64,000 nt of DNA from Vallicoccus soli (GTDB lineage Bacteria; Actinomycetota; Actinomycetes; Motilibacterales; Motilibacteraceae). Positions 50,708 to 60,278 of this stretch are shown here, one piece after another. The notes under the pieces are model-generated. The model saw only the letters and a list, made by a program, of their open reading frames with translations. It was not told the DNA's origin and ran no database searches. The position numbers were made by a program, and so were the translations under genes. The first letter of the stretch is position 1; each line of letters begins with the position of its first letter. The stretch is from the NCBI RefSeq assembly GCF_003594885.1, contig NZ_QZEZ01000001.1, positions 558,001 through 622,000 on the forward strand, in the 5' to 3' direction.

Positions 50708-50713
50708 GGCGCC

Positions 50714-52081
50714 ATGGAGTACGCGGACTCGGTCGTCGACCTCATCGGGGGCACGCCCCTCGTCCGGCTCAGAACGGTCACCGAGGGCCTCGCGCCCCTC
50801 GTGCTGGCGAAGGTGGAGTACTTCAACCCCGGCGGGTCGGTGAAGGATCGCATCGCCGTGCGCATGGTCGACGCCGCGGAGGCGTCCGGCGCGCTGCAGC
50901 CGGGCGGCACCATCGTCGAGCCGACCTCGGGCAACACCGGCGTGGGCCTGGCGATCGTGGCGCAGCAGCGGGGCTACTCCTGCGTCTTCGTGTGCCCGGA
51001 CAAGGTGAGCCAGGACAAGGTCAACACCCTGCGGGCGTACGGCGCGGAGGTCGTCGTCTGCCCGACGGCCGTCGCGCCGGAGGACCCGCGCTCGTACTAC
51101 AGCGTCAGCGACCGGCTGGTCCGCGAGCGGCCGGGGGCCTGGAAGCCCGACCAGTACGCCAACCCGGAGAACCCGGCCTCGCACTACCACTCCACGGGCC
51201 CGGAGCTCTGGGAGCAGACCGCGGGGCGCATCACCCACTTCGTCACCGGCGTCGGCACCGGCGGCACGATCAGCGGCACCGGGCGCTACCTCAAGGAGGC
51301 CTCCGGCGGCCGGGTGCGGGTCGTGGGCGTCGACCCGGAGGGGTCGGTCTACTCCGGCGGCGACGGGCGGCCGTACCTCGTCGAGGGCGTGGGCGAGGAC
51401 TTCTGGCCCGAGGCGTACGACAAGGGCGTCGCCGACGAGATCGTCGCGGTGTCCGACCGCGACTCCTTCGTCATGACCCGCCGGCTCGCCCGCGAGGAGG
51501 GCCTGCTCGTGGGCGGCTCCTGCGGCATGGCCGTCGCGGGCGCGCTGCGGGTGGCCGAGCGGCTCGGCCCGGACGACGTCGTCGTCGTGCTGCTGCCCGA
51601 CGGCGGGCGCGGCTACCTGTCCAAGATCTTCAACGACGAGTGGATGGCCGACTACGGCTTCCTGTCCCGCCCCGGCGGGGCCACCGTCGGCGACGTCCTC
51701 GCGCGCAAGGAGGGCTCGCTGCCCTCGTTCGTGCACGTGCACCCGTCGGAGACGGTGCGCGAGGCGGTCGACATCCTGCGCGAGTACGCGGTGAGCCAGA
51801 TGCCGGTGGTCAAGGCCGAGCCGCCCGTCATGGCCGCCGAGATCGTCGGCTCGGTCGCCGAGCGGGACCTGCTCGACGCCCTGTTCGGCGGGCGCGCCCA
51901 GCTCGCCGACCGGCTCGACAAGCACATGTCGGCGCCGCTGCCGCAGGTCGGTGCCGGCGAGGAGGTGTCCGCCGCCGTGCAGGCCCTCGAGCACTCCGAC
52001 GCCGCGGTCGTCCTCGACGACGGCAAGCCCACCGGCATCGTGACCCGCCAGGACCTGCTGACGTACCTCGCGCAGGACTGA
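50714..52081 (+). CDS. cbs: Cystathionine beta-synthase
   Basis: A 455-residue PLP enzyme with two C-terminal CBS domains. ATG 50714 is six bases from a TACGCT -10, so the mRNA is probably leaderless. PLP lysine in [14 protein letters not shown] (K44); phosphate-binding [31 protein letters not shown]. The CBS pair (about 340-455) includes [19 protein letters not shown] and [20 protein letters not shown]. It condenses homocysteine with serine (or uses H2S chemistry) to cystathionine. With the cystathionine gamma-synthase/lyase at 56789 it forms a transsulfuration route. It has no haem domain. Confidence 0.95.
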   Translation: MEYADSVVDLIGGTPLVRLRTVTEGLAPLVLAKVEYFNPGGSVKDRIAVRMVDAAEASGALQPGGTIVEPTSGNTGVGLAIVAQQRGYSCVFVCPDKVSQDKVNTLRAYGAEVVVCPTAVAPEDPRSYYSVSDRLVRERPGAWKPDQYANPENPASHYHSTGPELWEQTAGRITHFVTGVGTGGTISGTGRYLKEASGGRVRVVGVDPEGSVYSGGDGRPYLVEGVGEDFWPEAYDKGVADEIVAVSDRDSFVMTRRLAREEGLLVGGSCGMAVAGALRVAERLGPDDVVVVLLPDGGRGYLSKIFNDEWMADYGFLSRPGGATVGDVLARKEGSLPSFVHVHPSETVREAVDILREYAVSQMPVVKAEPPVMAAEIVGSVAERDLLDALFGGRAQLADRLDKHMSAPLPQVGAGEEVSAAVQALEHSDAAVVLDDGKPTGIVTRQDLLTYLAQD

Positions 52082-52176
52082 CGGCCCCGGCGCGGTGGGG
52101 CTCAAGGCCCCTGCGCGCACTGCCGAGAGGATCCCGGAGAGGGCGTCGAGAGGCAGGCGCCCGCACGGGAGGCCAC

Positions 52177-52725
52177 ATGGCGGGCAACGCCGTCCGACCC
52201 ACCGGGGTCGAGCGCACCTTCAGCGACGACGAGATCATCGTCACCAAGACGGACCTGCAGGGGCGGATCACGTACGCGAACGACGTGTTCCTGCGCGTCT
52301 CGGCGTTCAGCACCGAGGACGAGGTCCTCGGCAAGCCGCACAGCATCATCCGGCACCCCGACATGCCCCGCGCGGTGTTCAAGCTGCTGTGGGACACGCT
52401 GGCGGCCAAGGAGGAGCTGTTCGCGTACGTGGTCAACCTGGCCGCGGACGGGGCGCACTACTGGGTCCTGGCGCACGTCACGCCCTCGTTCGGGCCGGGC
52501 GGCGCGGTCGTCGGCTACCACTCGAGCCGGCGCACCCCGGACCGCCGCGCGCTGGAGCAGGTGCGCCCGCTCTACCAGCGCCTGCTCGCCGAGGAGCGGC
52601 GCCACAGCGGCGCCCGCGCCGCGGCCGACGCGGGCGCGCGGGCGCTGTCCGAGGTCGTCGCCCAGGCGGCCGGGTCGTACGACGAGTTCGTGTGGTCGCT
52701 CGAGCCGCAGGGCAGGGCCGCCTGA
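52177..52725 (+). CDS. PAS-domain sensor protein (Aer-like)
   Basis: A 182-residue soluble protein. ATG 52177 has GGGAGG four bases upstream. A single PAS domain of the Aer type covers about 10-130: [73 protein letters not shown]. This is the FAD/redox-sensing Aer-like subset. A helical tail follows. No output domain is present. The downstream chemoreceptor gene overlaps its stop (TGATG), so the two probably work as a split receptor. Confidence 0.88.
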   Translation: MAGNAVRPTGVERTFSDDEIIVTKTDLQGRITYANDVFLRVSAFSTEDEVLGKPHSIIRHPDMPRAVFKLLWDTLAAKEELFAYVVNLAADGAHYWVLAHVTPSFGPGGAVVGYHSSRRTPDRRALEQVRPLYQRLLAEERRHSGARAAADAGARALSEVVAQAAGSYDEFVWSLEPQGRAA

Positions 52726-53702
52726 TGGGCGGGCTGGGGAGCCTGCTCGGCGGGCGCGCCGCCCGCCGGGGCGAGGCCGAGCAGCTGGCGCTCTACCGCG
52801 AGGCCGTCGCCCGGGTCGCGGAGGTCTGCGCGGCCGCCGCCCGCGGCGACTCCGAGGCCCGCGTCGTCGGGCTGCCCGGCGCGCAGGAGCACCAGGACCT
52901 GGCCGCGCTGCGCACGGCGGTCAACGGGATGCTCGACCGCACCGACGCGTTCGTCCGCGAGGCGGGCGCCTCGCTCACCGCCGCCAGCGAGGGGCGGTTC
53001 CACCGCCGCTTCCTGCTGCGCGGCATGCTCGGCGCGTTCCGCGACGGGGCCGTGACGATCTCGCGGGCCAGCGCGGCGATGCAGGCCGGCACGGACCGGG
53101 TCGAGAGCGCCCGCACGGCGCGCCTCGGGCTGGCCGACGAGTTCGAGACGGTCGTGCTGTCGATGTCGGAGCAGGTGGCCACGGCGTCCACCGAGATGAG
53201 CGCGTCGGCGGCGGGCCTCACGGGCTCGGCCGCGGCCGCGGTCGACGAGGTCGGCCGGGCGCAGGAGACCATCCGCTCGCTCACCCGCTCCTCGGAGGAG
53301 ATCCAGCAGGTCGTCGCCCTCATCAGCGAGGTCGCGGCGCAGACCAAGCTCCTCGCGCTCAACGCGACCATCGAGGCCGCGCGGGCCGGCGAGGCGGGCA
53401 AGGGGTTCGCCGTGGTCGCCAGCGAGGTCAAGGAGCTGGCCGACCAGACGGGGCGCGCGACCGAGCAGGTCATCGCCCAGGTCGCGTCGATCCAGCAGGT
53501 GACCGACGCCGCGGTGTCGGTGATCTCCGGCGTGGGCACGACGGTCGCGGAGATGAACGCGCTCGTCGAGGGCATCGCGGTCGCCGTCGACGGCGGCTCG
53601 ACGGGCACGCTCGGTGGCGACGACTTCTCCGGGCTCTCGCAGATGGCCGAGCGGCTGCGCGCGGAGATGACCGACTTCCTGGCGGTCATGCGCCGGGACT
53701 GA
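52725..53702 (+). CDS. Soluble methyl-accepting chemotaxis protein
   Basis: A 325-residue protein starting ATG 52725 (overlap TGATG with the PAS gene). No membrane segment or periplasmic domain is present. The N-terminal half (1-150) is a helical HAMP-like or coiled region ([20 protein letters not shown]). The signalling hairpin is classic: [20 protein letters not shown] (202-221) and [17 protein letters not shown]. It would control a CheA kinase encoded elsewhere. No che gene lies in the window. The pair of PAS sensor plus cytoplasmic MCP resembles an Aer receptor split in two. Confidence 0.93.
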   Translation: MGGLGSLLGGRAARRGEAEQLALYREAVARVAEVCAAAARGDSEARVVGLPGAQEHQDLAALRTAVNGMLDRTDAFVREAGASLTAASEGRFHRRFLLRGMLGAFRDGAVTISRASAAMQAGTDRVESARTARLGLADEFETVVLSMSEQVATASTEMSASAAGLTGSAAAAVDEVGRAQETIRSLTRSSEEIQQVVALISEVAAQTKLLALNATIEAARAGEAGKGFAVVASEVKELADQTGRATEQVIAQVASIQQVTDAAVSVISGVGTTVAEMNALVEGIAVAVDGGSTGTLGGDDFSGLSQMAERLRAEMTDFLAVMRRD

Positions 53703-53735
53703 GCCGCCCGCAGGCGGCCGCCGGCGCCGCCCAGG

Positions 53736-53772
53736 CCGAGGGCCCCCTCCCCGTGCGGGAGGGGGCCCTCGG
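53736..53772. terminator. Bidirectional hairpin terminator
   Basis: A perfect 16-bp stem (53736-53751 with 53757-53772) and 5-base loop between the convergent MCP gene and msrA. Confidence 0.85.
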
Positions 53773-53793
53773 TGCGCCCGGGGCGCCGGGTGC

Positions 53794-54459
53794 TCAGTCC
53801 TGCGGGACGCTGGCGCCGGTGCCCACCGGGCAGCTGACGCCGGTGCCGGCCAGGCCGCAGTAGCCGTTCGGCACCTTGTGGAGGTACTGCTGGTGGTAGT
53901 CCTCGGCGAGGTAGAACGGGCCCGCCGGGACGATCTCGGTGGTGATGGGGCGGTGGCCCCGCTCCTGGAGCACGCGGTCGTACGCCGCCCGCGACGCCTC
54001 GGCGGCGGCCTGCTGCTGCGGGCTCGTCGTGTAGACCGCCGAGCGGTACTGGGTGCCGACGTCGTTGCCCTGGCGGTGGCCCTGGGTGGGGTCGTGCTCC
54101 TCCCAGAACACCCTGAGCAGCCGCTCGTACGACACCTGCTGCGGGTCGAACACGACCTGCACGGCCTCGGTGTGCCCGGTGAGGCCGGTGCACGTCTCCT
54201 CGTACGTCGGGTTCGGGGTCACGCCGCCGGCGTAGCCCACGGCGGTGCTCCAGACGCCCGGGGTCTGCCAGAACAGGCGCTCGGCGCCCCAGAAGCAGCC
54301 GAGGCCGAAGTACGCGACCTCCAGGCCCTCGGGGAACGGGCCCTCGAGCGGCGTGCCCAGCACCGCGTGGGCCGCCGGCACGGCGTACGGGCGCTCGGCG
54401 CGGCCGGGCAGCGCGGTCTCGGGGGTGGGGAGCTCTCGCTTGGCGCGGCTGAACAGCAC
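53794..54459 (-). CDS. msrA: Peptide methionine (S)-S-oxide reductase
   Basis: A 221-residue enzyme. GTG 54459 has GAGAGGA six bases upstream. The catalytic motif [15 protein letters not shown] (Cys55) and [27 protein letters not shown] are standard MsrA. Resolving-type cysteines lie near the C-terminus ([15 protein letters not shown]). The N-terminal 45 residues are an extension common in actinobacteria. It repairs oxidised methionine. It stands alone and faces the MCP gene with a strong terminator between. Confidence 0.96.
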   Translation of the reverse strand: MLFSRAKRELPTPETALPGRAERPYAVPAAHAVLGTPLEGPFPEGLEVAYFGLGCFWGAERLFWQTPGVWSTAVGYAGGVTPNPTYEETCTGLTGHTEAVQVVFDPQQVSYERLLRVFWEEHDPTQGHRQGNDVGTQYRSAVYTTSPQQQAAAEASRAAYDRVLQERGHRPITTEIVPAGPFYLAEDYHQQYLHKVPNGYCGLAGTGVSCPVGTGASVPQD

Positions 54460-54578
54460 GTGCGGTCCTCTCGTCGTCGGGCTCCCGCTCCAACGCCCGG
54501 CGGGGCGCGACCCTTCCCGCGGGGGCGGGGGGCCCGCCCGTGGCCGGAACGTCCACGACGCGCCGCGCCCCGCGGCCC

Positions 54579-54584
54579 TAGCGT
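54579..54584 (+). promoter_or_regulatory. -10 (TAGCGT) of the leaderless VOC gene
   Basis: TAGCGT at 54579-54584, seven bases before ATG 54592. Confidence 0.45.
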
Positions 54585-54591
54585 CGGAGCC

Positions 54592-54984
54592 ATGGAGCTG
54601 CGCCCCGCCGTCGTCGAGCTCGTCGTGCCGGACATGGCCGCGAGCGTCGCCTTCTACCGCCGCCTCGGCCTGGACTTCCCCGAAGGGGCCGAGGACGCCC
54701 CGCACGCCGAGGCCGAGCTCGGCGGCGGCCTGCGCCTCGCCCTGGACACCGAGGAGACCGTGCGCTCCTTCGACCCCGAGTGGGTGCCGCCGACGGGCGG
54801 GCACCGGTGCGCCCTCGCCTTCGCGTGCCCGTCGCCGGCGGCGGTGGACGCGGCGTACGCGGAGCTCACCGCCGCCGGCGTGCAGGGGCACCTCGCGCCG
54901 TGGGACGCCCCGTGGGGCCAGCGCTACGCCGTCGTGCTCGGGCCGGGCGGCGCCTCGGTCGACCTGTTCGCGCCGCTGGGCTGA
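54592..54984 (+). CDS. VOC/glyoxalase-superfamily protein
   Basis: A 130-residue protein from ATG 54592, probably leaderless. It has the paired beta-alpha-beta-beta-beta fold of the VOC superfamily: [21 protein letters not shown] at the start, [11 protein letters not shown] in the first half, [20 protein letters not shown] in the second and [20 protein letters not shown] at the end. Members include glyoxalases, dioxygenases and resistance proteins; the substrate cannot be read from the sequence. The last 61 bases overlap the end of the convergent AraC-type gene. Confidence 0.85.
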   Translation: MELRPAVVELVVPDMAASVAFYRRLGLDFPEGAEDAPHAEAELGGGLRLALDTEETVRSFDPEWVPPTGGHRCALAFACPSPAAVDAAYAELTAAGVQGHLAPWDAPWGQRYAVVLGPGGASVDLFAPLG

Positions 54985-55676
54985 GCGGCGCGGGCCGCCT
55001 CCTCCGCCAGCAGCCCCGTCGGGGTGGTGCCCGTGAGGGCGCGGACCTCGCGGGACAGGTGCTGCTGGTCGGCGTGACCGGTGCGGGCGGCGACCTCCGC
55101 GAGCGGCAGGCCGGCCCGGGCCAGGTCCAGCGCCCGCCCCAGGCGCAGGACGCGGGCGAGGTGGCGGGGGCCGTACCCGAAGAGCTCGTGCGCCCGCCGC
55201 CGCAGCTGGCGCTCGGACCAGCCGGTGGCGGCGGCCGCGACGGGCACGGGCGCGCCGCGCTCGGCGAGGGCGAGCAGGCGGGGGCCCAGCGGGTCGACGT
55301 CGAGCCGGGGCAGCCGCCGGGCCCACCAGGCGGCGAGGGCGCCGGCCGGGTCGGCGCCGGCGCCGGCGAGGTCGGCCGCGGCGCGGTCGCCGAGGACGGC
55401 GGCGAGGTCGACGGTGCGGTCGCGCAGGGCGTGCGCCGGCACGCCGAGCAGGGCCGGCCCGCGCCCGCCGGGCAGGCGCAGCCCGGCGTGCGCCGCGCCG
55501 GCACCGCTCGTGTGGAGCCGCGCCGCGGTGTCGGGGCCCGCGACGACCCAGCGCCCGTCGAGGTGCAGCACGTCGAGGCAGCCGTCGGGGAGGATGCGCC
55601 GGGTGACCGGCGCCGGCGGGGCGTCGCTGCGCCACAGCACGGCCCCGCCGGGCAGGGTCCGCTCGCGGTACGCCAC
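54924..55676 (-). CDS. AraC-family transcriptional regulator
   Basis: A 250-residue protein if started at GTG 55676; ATG 55736 would extend it over the start of the divergent gene, so I prefer the shorter form. The N-terminal domain ([30 protein letters not shown]) resembles the DUF6597-type sensor seen in AraC regulators. The C-terminal HTH_18 domain has [37 protein letters not shown] and [20 protein letters not shown]. It is divergent from the ureohydrolase gene, which could be its target. Its 3' end overlaps the VOC gene by 61 bases tail to tail. Confidence 0.85.
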   Translation of the reverse strand: MAYRERTLPGGAVLWRSDAPPAPVTRRILPDGCLDVLHLDGRWVVAGPDTAARLHTSGAGAAHAGLRLPGGRGPALLGVPAHALRDRTVDLAAVLGDRAAADLAGAGADPAGALAAWWARRLPRLDVDPLGPRLLALAERGAPVPVAAAATGWSERQLRRRAHELFGYGPRHLARVLRLGRALDLARAGLPLAEVAARTGHADQQHLSREVRALTGTTPTGLLAEEAARAAQPSGANRSTEAPPGPSTTA

Positions 55677-55734
55677 CCGGCCATGATGGCCGCCCTCCTG
55701 GACCCCGGGCGGCCGGCCCGGCAGGGTGGGCGCC

Positions 55735-56778
55735 ATGGCCCGCTACGGCGCGATGTACGGCCCCGACGTCACGTTCCTCGGGGTGCCGCGGTGCGACCTG
55801 GGCGACCCGGCGACGTACGAGGGCGCCGACGTCGTCGTCGTGGGTGCGCCGTTCGACGGGGGGACGTCGCACCGGCCGGGGACGCGCTTCGGCCCGCAGG
55901 CGATCCGGACGACGGACTACCTCGGGCACGACGGCTCGCGCCCGAGCCTCGCGCTGCGGACCGACGGCCTGCGCGACCTGCGGGTCCTCGACGCCGGGGA
56001 CGTCGAGATGCCCTCGGGGCACGTCGAGCGGTCGCTGGCCGCGCTGCGGGAGGCCGTGGCGCGGGTGGCGCGGGCGGGCGCGCTGCCGGTGGTGCTCGGC
56101 GGGGACCACGCGGTGGCGTACGCCGACGTCAGCGGGGTGGCGGACGTGCTCGGCGCCGGGCGCGTGTCGATGGTCCACTTCGACGCGCACGCCGACACCG
56201 GCGACGAGGAGTTCGGCTCGCTGTGGGGGCACGGGCAGCCGATGCGCCGGCTCATCGAGTCCGGGGCGCTGCGGGGCGACCGGTTCCTCCAGGTCGGGCT
56301 GCGCGGCTACTGGCCCGGCCCGGAGGTGCTGGACTGGATGGCCGAGCAGGGGCTGCGCTCGTACGAGATGACCGAGGTCGTGCACCGCGGCCTCGACGCC
56401 TGCCTCACGGAGGCCATGGGCATCGCGGTCGACGGCTGCGACGGGGTGTTCCTGTCCGTCGACATCGACGTCTGCGACCCGGGGCACGCGCCGGGCACCG
56501 GGACGCCGGAGCCGGGCGGGCTCACGGCGCGCGAGCTGCTCGACGCCGTGCGCCGGCTGTGCCTCGAGCTGCCCGTCGTGGGGATCGACGTGGTCGAGGT
56601 GAGCCCTCCGTACGACCACGCCGACGTCACCGCCGCCCTCGCGAACCGGGTGGTCCTCGAGGCGCTCAGCGCCGTCACGCGGCGGCGGCGCGACGCCGAG
56701 GACGGGACGCGGTGGGACCCCGCGCGCCCGCTCCTGGCCGACCGGCCCGACCGGCGCCCGGGGCGGGACCGGGGCTAG
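55735..56778 (+). CDS. Agmatinase/ureohydrolase family enzyme
   Basis: A 347-residue manganese enzyme from ATG 55735. Ureohydrolase signatures: [32 protein letters not shown] (metal His), [19 protein letters not shown] (metal Asp/His), [20 protein letters not shown] and [19 protein letters not shown]. The G-T-x-x-P-E type motif agrees with agmatinase more than arginase, but guanidinobutyrase or related activities are possible. It hydrolyses a guanidino compound to an amine and urea. The gene is divergent from the AraC regulator. Its TAG stop is part of the next gene's -10 element. Confidence 0.9.
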   Translation: MARYGAMYGPDVTFLGVPRCDLGDPATYEGADVVVVGAPFDGGTSHRPGTRFGPQAIRTTDYLGHDGSRPSLALRTDGLRDLRVLDAGDVEMPSGHVERSLAALREAVARVARAGALPVVLGGDHAVAYADVSGVADVLGAGRVSMVHFDAHADTGDEEFGSLWGHGQPMRRLIESGALRGDRFLQVGLRGYWPGPEVLDWMAEQGLRSYEMTEVVHRGLDACLTEAMGIAVDGCDGVFLSVDIDVCDPGHAPGTGTPEPGGLTARELLDAVRRLCLELPVVGIDVVEVSPPYDHADVTAALANRVVLEALSAVTRRRRDAEDGTRWDPARPLLADRPDRRPGRDRG

Positions 56779-56781
56779 CCT
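56776..56781 (+). promoter_or_regulatory. -10 (TAGCCT) overlapping the ureohydrolase stop
   Basis: TAGCCT at 56776-56781; its first three bases are the TAG stop of the upstream gene. It lies seven bases before ATG 56789, implying a leaderless mRNA. Confidence 0.45.
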
Positions 56782-56788
56782 CGCGGCC

Positions 56789-57952
56789 ATGACGGACCCG
56801 CGCGGAGACCTCGCCGACCTCGGCTTCGAGACGCTCGCCCTGCACGCCGGCCAGGAGGCCGACGCGTCGACCGGCGCGGTCGTGCCGCCCATCCACCAGG
56901 TGTCGACGTACAAGCAGGACGGCGTCGGCGGCCTGCGCGGCGGCTACGAGTACAGCCGCAGCGCGAACCCCACCCGCACCGCCCTGGAGGAGTGCCTCGC
57001 CGCGCTCGACGGCGGCGCGAAGGCGATGGCCTTCGCCAGCGGGCTCGCGGCGGAGGACACGCTGCTGCGCACCGTCTGCGTCCCCGGCGACCACGTGGTC
57101 ATCCCCGGCGACGCGTACGGCGGGACGTACCGGCTGTTCTCGCAGGTCCTGGCGCGCTGGGGGGTCGAGCACACGCCGGCCGGGGACGACATCGACTCCC
57201 TCGCCGCGGCGGTGCAGTCGGGGCGCACCAAGGTCGTGTGGGTCGAGACGCCGACCAACCCGCTGCTCTCGATCGTCGACGTCGCGGCCGCCGCGCAGGT
57301 CGCGCACGACGCCGGCGCCCTGCTCGTCGTCGACTCGACCTTCGCCTCGCCGTACCTGCAGCAGCCGATCGCCCTCGGCGCCGACGTCGTCGTGCACTCG
57401 ACGACGAAGTACATGGGCGGGCACAGCGACGTCGTCGGCGGCGCGCTCGTCGCCGCGACGCAGGAGCTGGGGGAGCGGCTGCAGTACCACCAGAACGCGA
57501 TGGGCGCCGTCGCCGGGCCGTTCGACTCCTGGCTCGTGCTGCGCGGGCTCAAGACGCTGGCGCTGCGCATGGAGCGGCACAGCGACAACGCCGAGAAGGT
57601 CGTGGACCTGCTCGTGAGCCACCCCGCGGTGGACCAGGTGCTCTACCCCGGGCTCCCGACGCACCCGCGGCACGACGTGGCGGCGCGGCAGATGCGGCGC
57701 TTCGGCGGCATGGTGTCGTTCCGGGTCACCGGCGGCGCCGAGCAGGCGCTGCGGGTGTGCGAGCGGGCGCGGCTGTTCACCCTCGCGGAGTCGCTCGGCG
57801 GCGTCGAGTCGCTCATCGAGCACCCGGCGCGCATGACCCACCAGTCCGCCGCCGGGTCGCCGCTCGAGGTGCCCGACGACCTCGTGCGGCTCTCGGTCGG
57901 CGTGGAGACCGCCGACGACCTGCTCGCCGACCTGTCGCGGGCGCTGTCCTGA
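56789..57952 (+). CDS. Cystathionine gamma-synthase/gamma-lyase
   Basis: A 387-residue PLP enzyme of the Cys/Met metabolism family from ATG 56789. Motifs: [40 protein letters not shown] (catalytic Tyr), [52 protein letters not shown] (PLP Lys207) and [18 protein letters not shown]. Synthase (metB) and lyase (mccB) share all of these, so I leave the symbol blank. With cbs at 50714 it completes transsulfuration between homocysteine and cysteine. The next gene appears coupled to its stop. Confidence 0.93.
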   Translation: MTDPRGDLADLGFETLALHAGQEADASTGAVVPPIHQVSTYKQDGVGGLRGGYEYSRSANPTRTALEECLAALDGGAKAMAFASGLAAEDTLLRTVCVPGDHVVIPGDAYGGTYRLFSQVLARWGVEHTPAGDDIDSLAAAVQSGRTKVVWVETPTNPLLSIVDVAAAAQVAHDAGALLVVDSTFASPYLQQPIALGADVVVHSTTKYMGGHSDVVGGALVAATQELGERLQYHQNAMGAVAGPFDSWLVLRGLKTLALRMERHSDNAEKVVDLLVSHPAVDQVLYPGLPTHPRHDVAARQMRRFGGMVSFRVTGGAEQALRVCERARLFTLAESLGGVESLIEHPARMTHQSAAGSPLEVPDDLVRLSVGVETADDLLADLSRALS

Positions 57953-59259
57953 GCGCTGCCTGCTGCGTCGACGTCGGCTCGACCTGGACCAAGGCCGCGC
58001 TCGTCGACCTCGCCGACGGGGCGCTGCTGGGCACCGCGGCGCACCCGACGACGTCCGCCACTGACGTCCTGCACGGCGTCGACGCGTGCGTCGCCGAGCT
58101 CGGGGCGCGGGGCGCGCCGCTGCTGCTGTGCTCGTCGGCCGGCGGCGGGCTGCGGCTCGGGGTGGTCGGGTACGAGCGCGTGGTCACCGCGGAGGCGGGG
58201 CACCGGGTCGGGCTCACGGCGGGCGCGCGCGTCGTCCACGTGGCGGCCGGGCGGCTCGACCCCGCGGCCGTACGGGCGCTGCGGGCCGACCGGCCGGACC
58301 TGCTGCTGCTCGTGGGGGGCACCGACGGCGGGAACGCCGAGGTCCTCCTGCACAACGCGGCCCGCCTCGCGCGCTCGCGGTGGCGCCGCCCGGTCGTCGT
58401 CGCCGGGAACGCCGCCGCCGCGGACGAGGTGCTGGGGGTGCTGCGGGCCGGCGGGGTGCCCGCGGAGGCCGTCGCCAACGTGCTGCCCGAGATCGGGACG
58501 CTGGAGCCGGCGCCGGCGCGGGCAGCCATCCGCGGGGCGTTCCTGCGCCACGTCATCGGCGGCAAGGGGCTCTCGCGGGGCCCGCGGTTCGCCCGGCTGG
58601 TGCGCGCCGCGACCCCGGACGCGGTGCTCACCGGCGTCGAGGTGCTCGCTGGGCTCGCCGGGCCGGTGCTCGTCGTGGACGTGGGCGGCGCGACGACCGA
58701 CGTGTTCTCGGTGGTCGGGCCGGACGAGGAGCACGCGTCGGACGCGCCCGCGCGGCGCGAGGTCGTGGAGCAGCCGCCGGCGGCGCGCACCGTCGAGGGG
58801 GACCTCGGGCTGCGCTGGAGCGCGCCCGGCGTCGTCGACGCCGCGGCTGCCGAGCGGCTGCTGGGCCCGGCCGACGACGGGCTGGCGGCGGCCGCCGCCG
58901 CGCGGCACGACGACCCCGGCCTGCTGCCCGCGGACCCGGAGGGGGCGCGGGTGGACGCGCGGCTCGCCGAGCTCGCCGTCACGGTCGCCCTGCGCCGCCA
59001 CGCGCGGGCGGGCGCGCGCGACCTGTGGCGCGTGCGCCTCGTCGTCGGCTCCGGCGGGGTCCTGCGCCACGGCGACGACGCCCTGCGCCGGCAGGTCCTC
59101 GCCCCGGCGACCGGTGACCTGGCGGGCGGGTGGCGGCTCCCCGAGGGCGCGCGCACGCTCGTCGACGCCCGGTACGTCCTCGCCGCCGCCGGGCTGCTCG
59201 CGGCCGAGCACCCGGCCGCGGCGCGGGGGCTGCTGGAGGCGGGGCTGCTGGGGCGCTGA
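57949..59259 (+). CDS. MutL/GlmL-type glutamate mutase-associated ATPase, probable CTG start
   Basis: A 436-residue ASKHA-fold protein. The conserved phosphate-1 motif CCVDVGSTWTKAALVDL begins five residues after CTG 57949, which overlaps the upstream stop as CTGA; there is no ATG, GTG or TTG nearby in frame, and the next GTG would delete that motif. Other motifs: LLLLVGGTDGGNAEVLLHNA, VVAGNAAAADEV, ANVLPEIGTLEPAPARAAIR and VLVVDVGGATTDVFSV. This matches the MutL family that accompanies adenosylcobalamin glutamate mutase. No mutase subunit gene is in the window. It may serve another B12 mutase or a different client. Confidence 0.85.
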   Translation: MSAACCVDVGSTWTKAALVDLADGALLGTAAHPTTSATDVLHGVDACVAELGARGAPLLLCSSAGGGLRLGVVGYERVVTAEAGHRVGLTAGARVVHVAAGRLDPAAVRALRADRPDLLLLVGGTDGGNAEVLLHNAARLARSRWRRPVVVAGNAAAADEVLGVLRAGGVPAEAVANVLPEIGTLEPAPARAAIRGAFLRHVIGGKGLSRGPRFARLVRAATPDAVLTGVEVLAGLAGPVLVVDVGGATTDVFSVVGPDEEHASDAPARREVVEQPPAARTVEGDLGLRWSAPGVVDAAAAERLLGPADDGLAAAAAARHDDPGLLPADPEGARVDARLAELAVTVALRRHARAGARDLWRVRLVVGSGGVLRHGDDALRRQVLAPATGDLAGGWRLPEGARTLVDARYVLAAAGLLAAEHPAAARGLLEAGLLGR

Positions 59260-59260
59260 C

Positions 59261-59465
59261 GCGTCTCCCTGAGGGGCACCCCCACGCGCCGCGTCTCCTT
59301 GAGGGGCACCCTCAGGCGCCGCGTCTCCTTGAGGGGCACCCTCAGGCGCCGCGTCTCCTTGAGGGGCACCCCCAGGCGCCGCGCCTCCCTGAGGGGCACC
59401 CCCAGCAGGGTCGAGTCTGCTGAGGGGCACCCCGAGGCGGCGTCCGCGCCTGGGGGTGCCCCTCA
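59261..59465. repeat. 30-bp tandem repeat array with an inverted terminal copy
   Basis: Six head-to-tail 30-bp units (59261-59440) share the core TGAGGGGCACCC(C/T)CAGG; units 2 to 4 are nearly identical and the last two diverge. An inverted copy (GCGCCTGGGGGTGCCCCTCA, 59446-59465) follows. The core holds GGGGCACCCC, a near palindrome, so each unit can form a small hairpin and the inverted copy can pair with any forward unit. There are no spacers, so this is not a CRISPR array. It fills the gap between two convergent genes. Confidence 0.9.
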
Positions 59466-59490
59466 TGGGTCACGCCCAGGCGCGCCCCGG

Positions 59491-60240
59491 TCACACCTGG
59501 TCCAGCGCGAACGCCGTGAGGAAGCCGAGCGCCGTGATGAGCCCGGTGGAGAGCTGCGCCCGCTCGAAGGCCTCGGGGATCATGGTGTCCGCGAGCATGG
59601 CGAGTATCGCGCCCGCGGCGACGGCGGTGATCGCCGCGAGCACCGACGGCGGGACGTCGGCGAGGGCGGCGTACCCGACCGCGGCGGCGGCGGCGCTGGC
59701 CAGGGCGATGCCGCCCCAGACGCCGAAGACGTACGCCGCGGAGCGCCCGGCCCGCTTCATGCCGGCCGCCGAGGACAGCCCCTCGGGGACGTTGCTGATG
59801 AACACCGCAGCGAGCACCGCGACGCCGACGCCCCCGCCGCCGAGCAGGCTCGTGCCCAGCACCACCGACTCGGGCACGCCGTCGAGCAGCGCGCCGACGG
59901 CGATGGCCGCGCCGCTGCCGCCCTGCTCGCCCTCGGACGGCTGCTGGTCGCCGGAGCGCTTGCGGTGGCGGGCGCCGCGCCGGGCGAGCGCGACGTTGGC
60001 GAGCACGTACGCGACGGCACCGCCGAGGAAGCCGAGCGCCGTGGGCCCGAGGCCCCCGGTCTCCGCGGCGTCCTGCATGAGCTCGAACGACAGCGCCGAG
60101 ATGAGCACGCCCGCGCCGAACGCCATGATCGCGGCGATGAGCCGCTGCGGGACCCGGACGAACCAGGCGACGGCGGCACCGAGGACCAGCGCCCCGCCGC
60201 CGAGCAGGCCCCACAGCCCCGCCTCGAGCCATCCCGGCAC
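59491..60240 (-). CDS. ZIP-family metal transporter
   Basis: A 249-residue membrane protein. GTG 60240 has GAGGAGGACGT upstream. Seven to eight hydrophobic segments. The ZIP metal-site helices are seen as ALLDGVPESVVLGTSLL (H-x-x-x-E type site with His replaced by Asp) and VFISNVPEGLSSAAGMKRAG (NxPEG), plus LADTMIPEAFE near the end. The usual HEGP His of helix 4 reads DGVPES. A polar loop KRSGDQQPSEGEQGGSG splits the two halves. Probably imports or exports zinc, manganese or iron; the substitution makes the substrate uncertain. Confidence 0.85.
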   Translation of the reverse strand: MPGWLEAGLWGLLGGGALVLGAAVAWFVRVPQRLIAAIMAFGAGVLISALSFELMQDAAETGGLGPTALGFLGGAVAYVLANVALARRGARHRKRSGDQQPSEGEQGGSGAAIAVGALLDGVPESVVLGTSLLGGGGVGVAVLAAVFISNVPEGLSSAAGMKRAGRSAAYVFGVWGGIALASAAAAAVGYAALADVPPSVLAAITAVAAGAILAMLADTMIPEAFERAQLSTGLITALGFLTAFALDQV

Positions 60241-60278
60241 ACGTCCTCCTCGGGTCCCGACCGCACCGGCGGCCCCAC

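Noticed and set aside
59261-59440. Possible CRISPR array
   Set aside because: The 30-bp units are directly adjacent with no unique spacers, and no cas gene is present.
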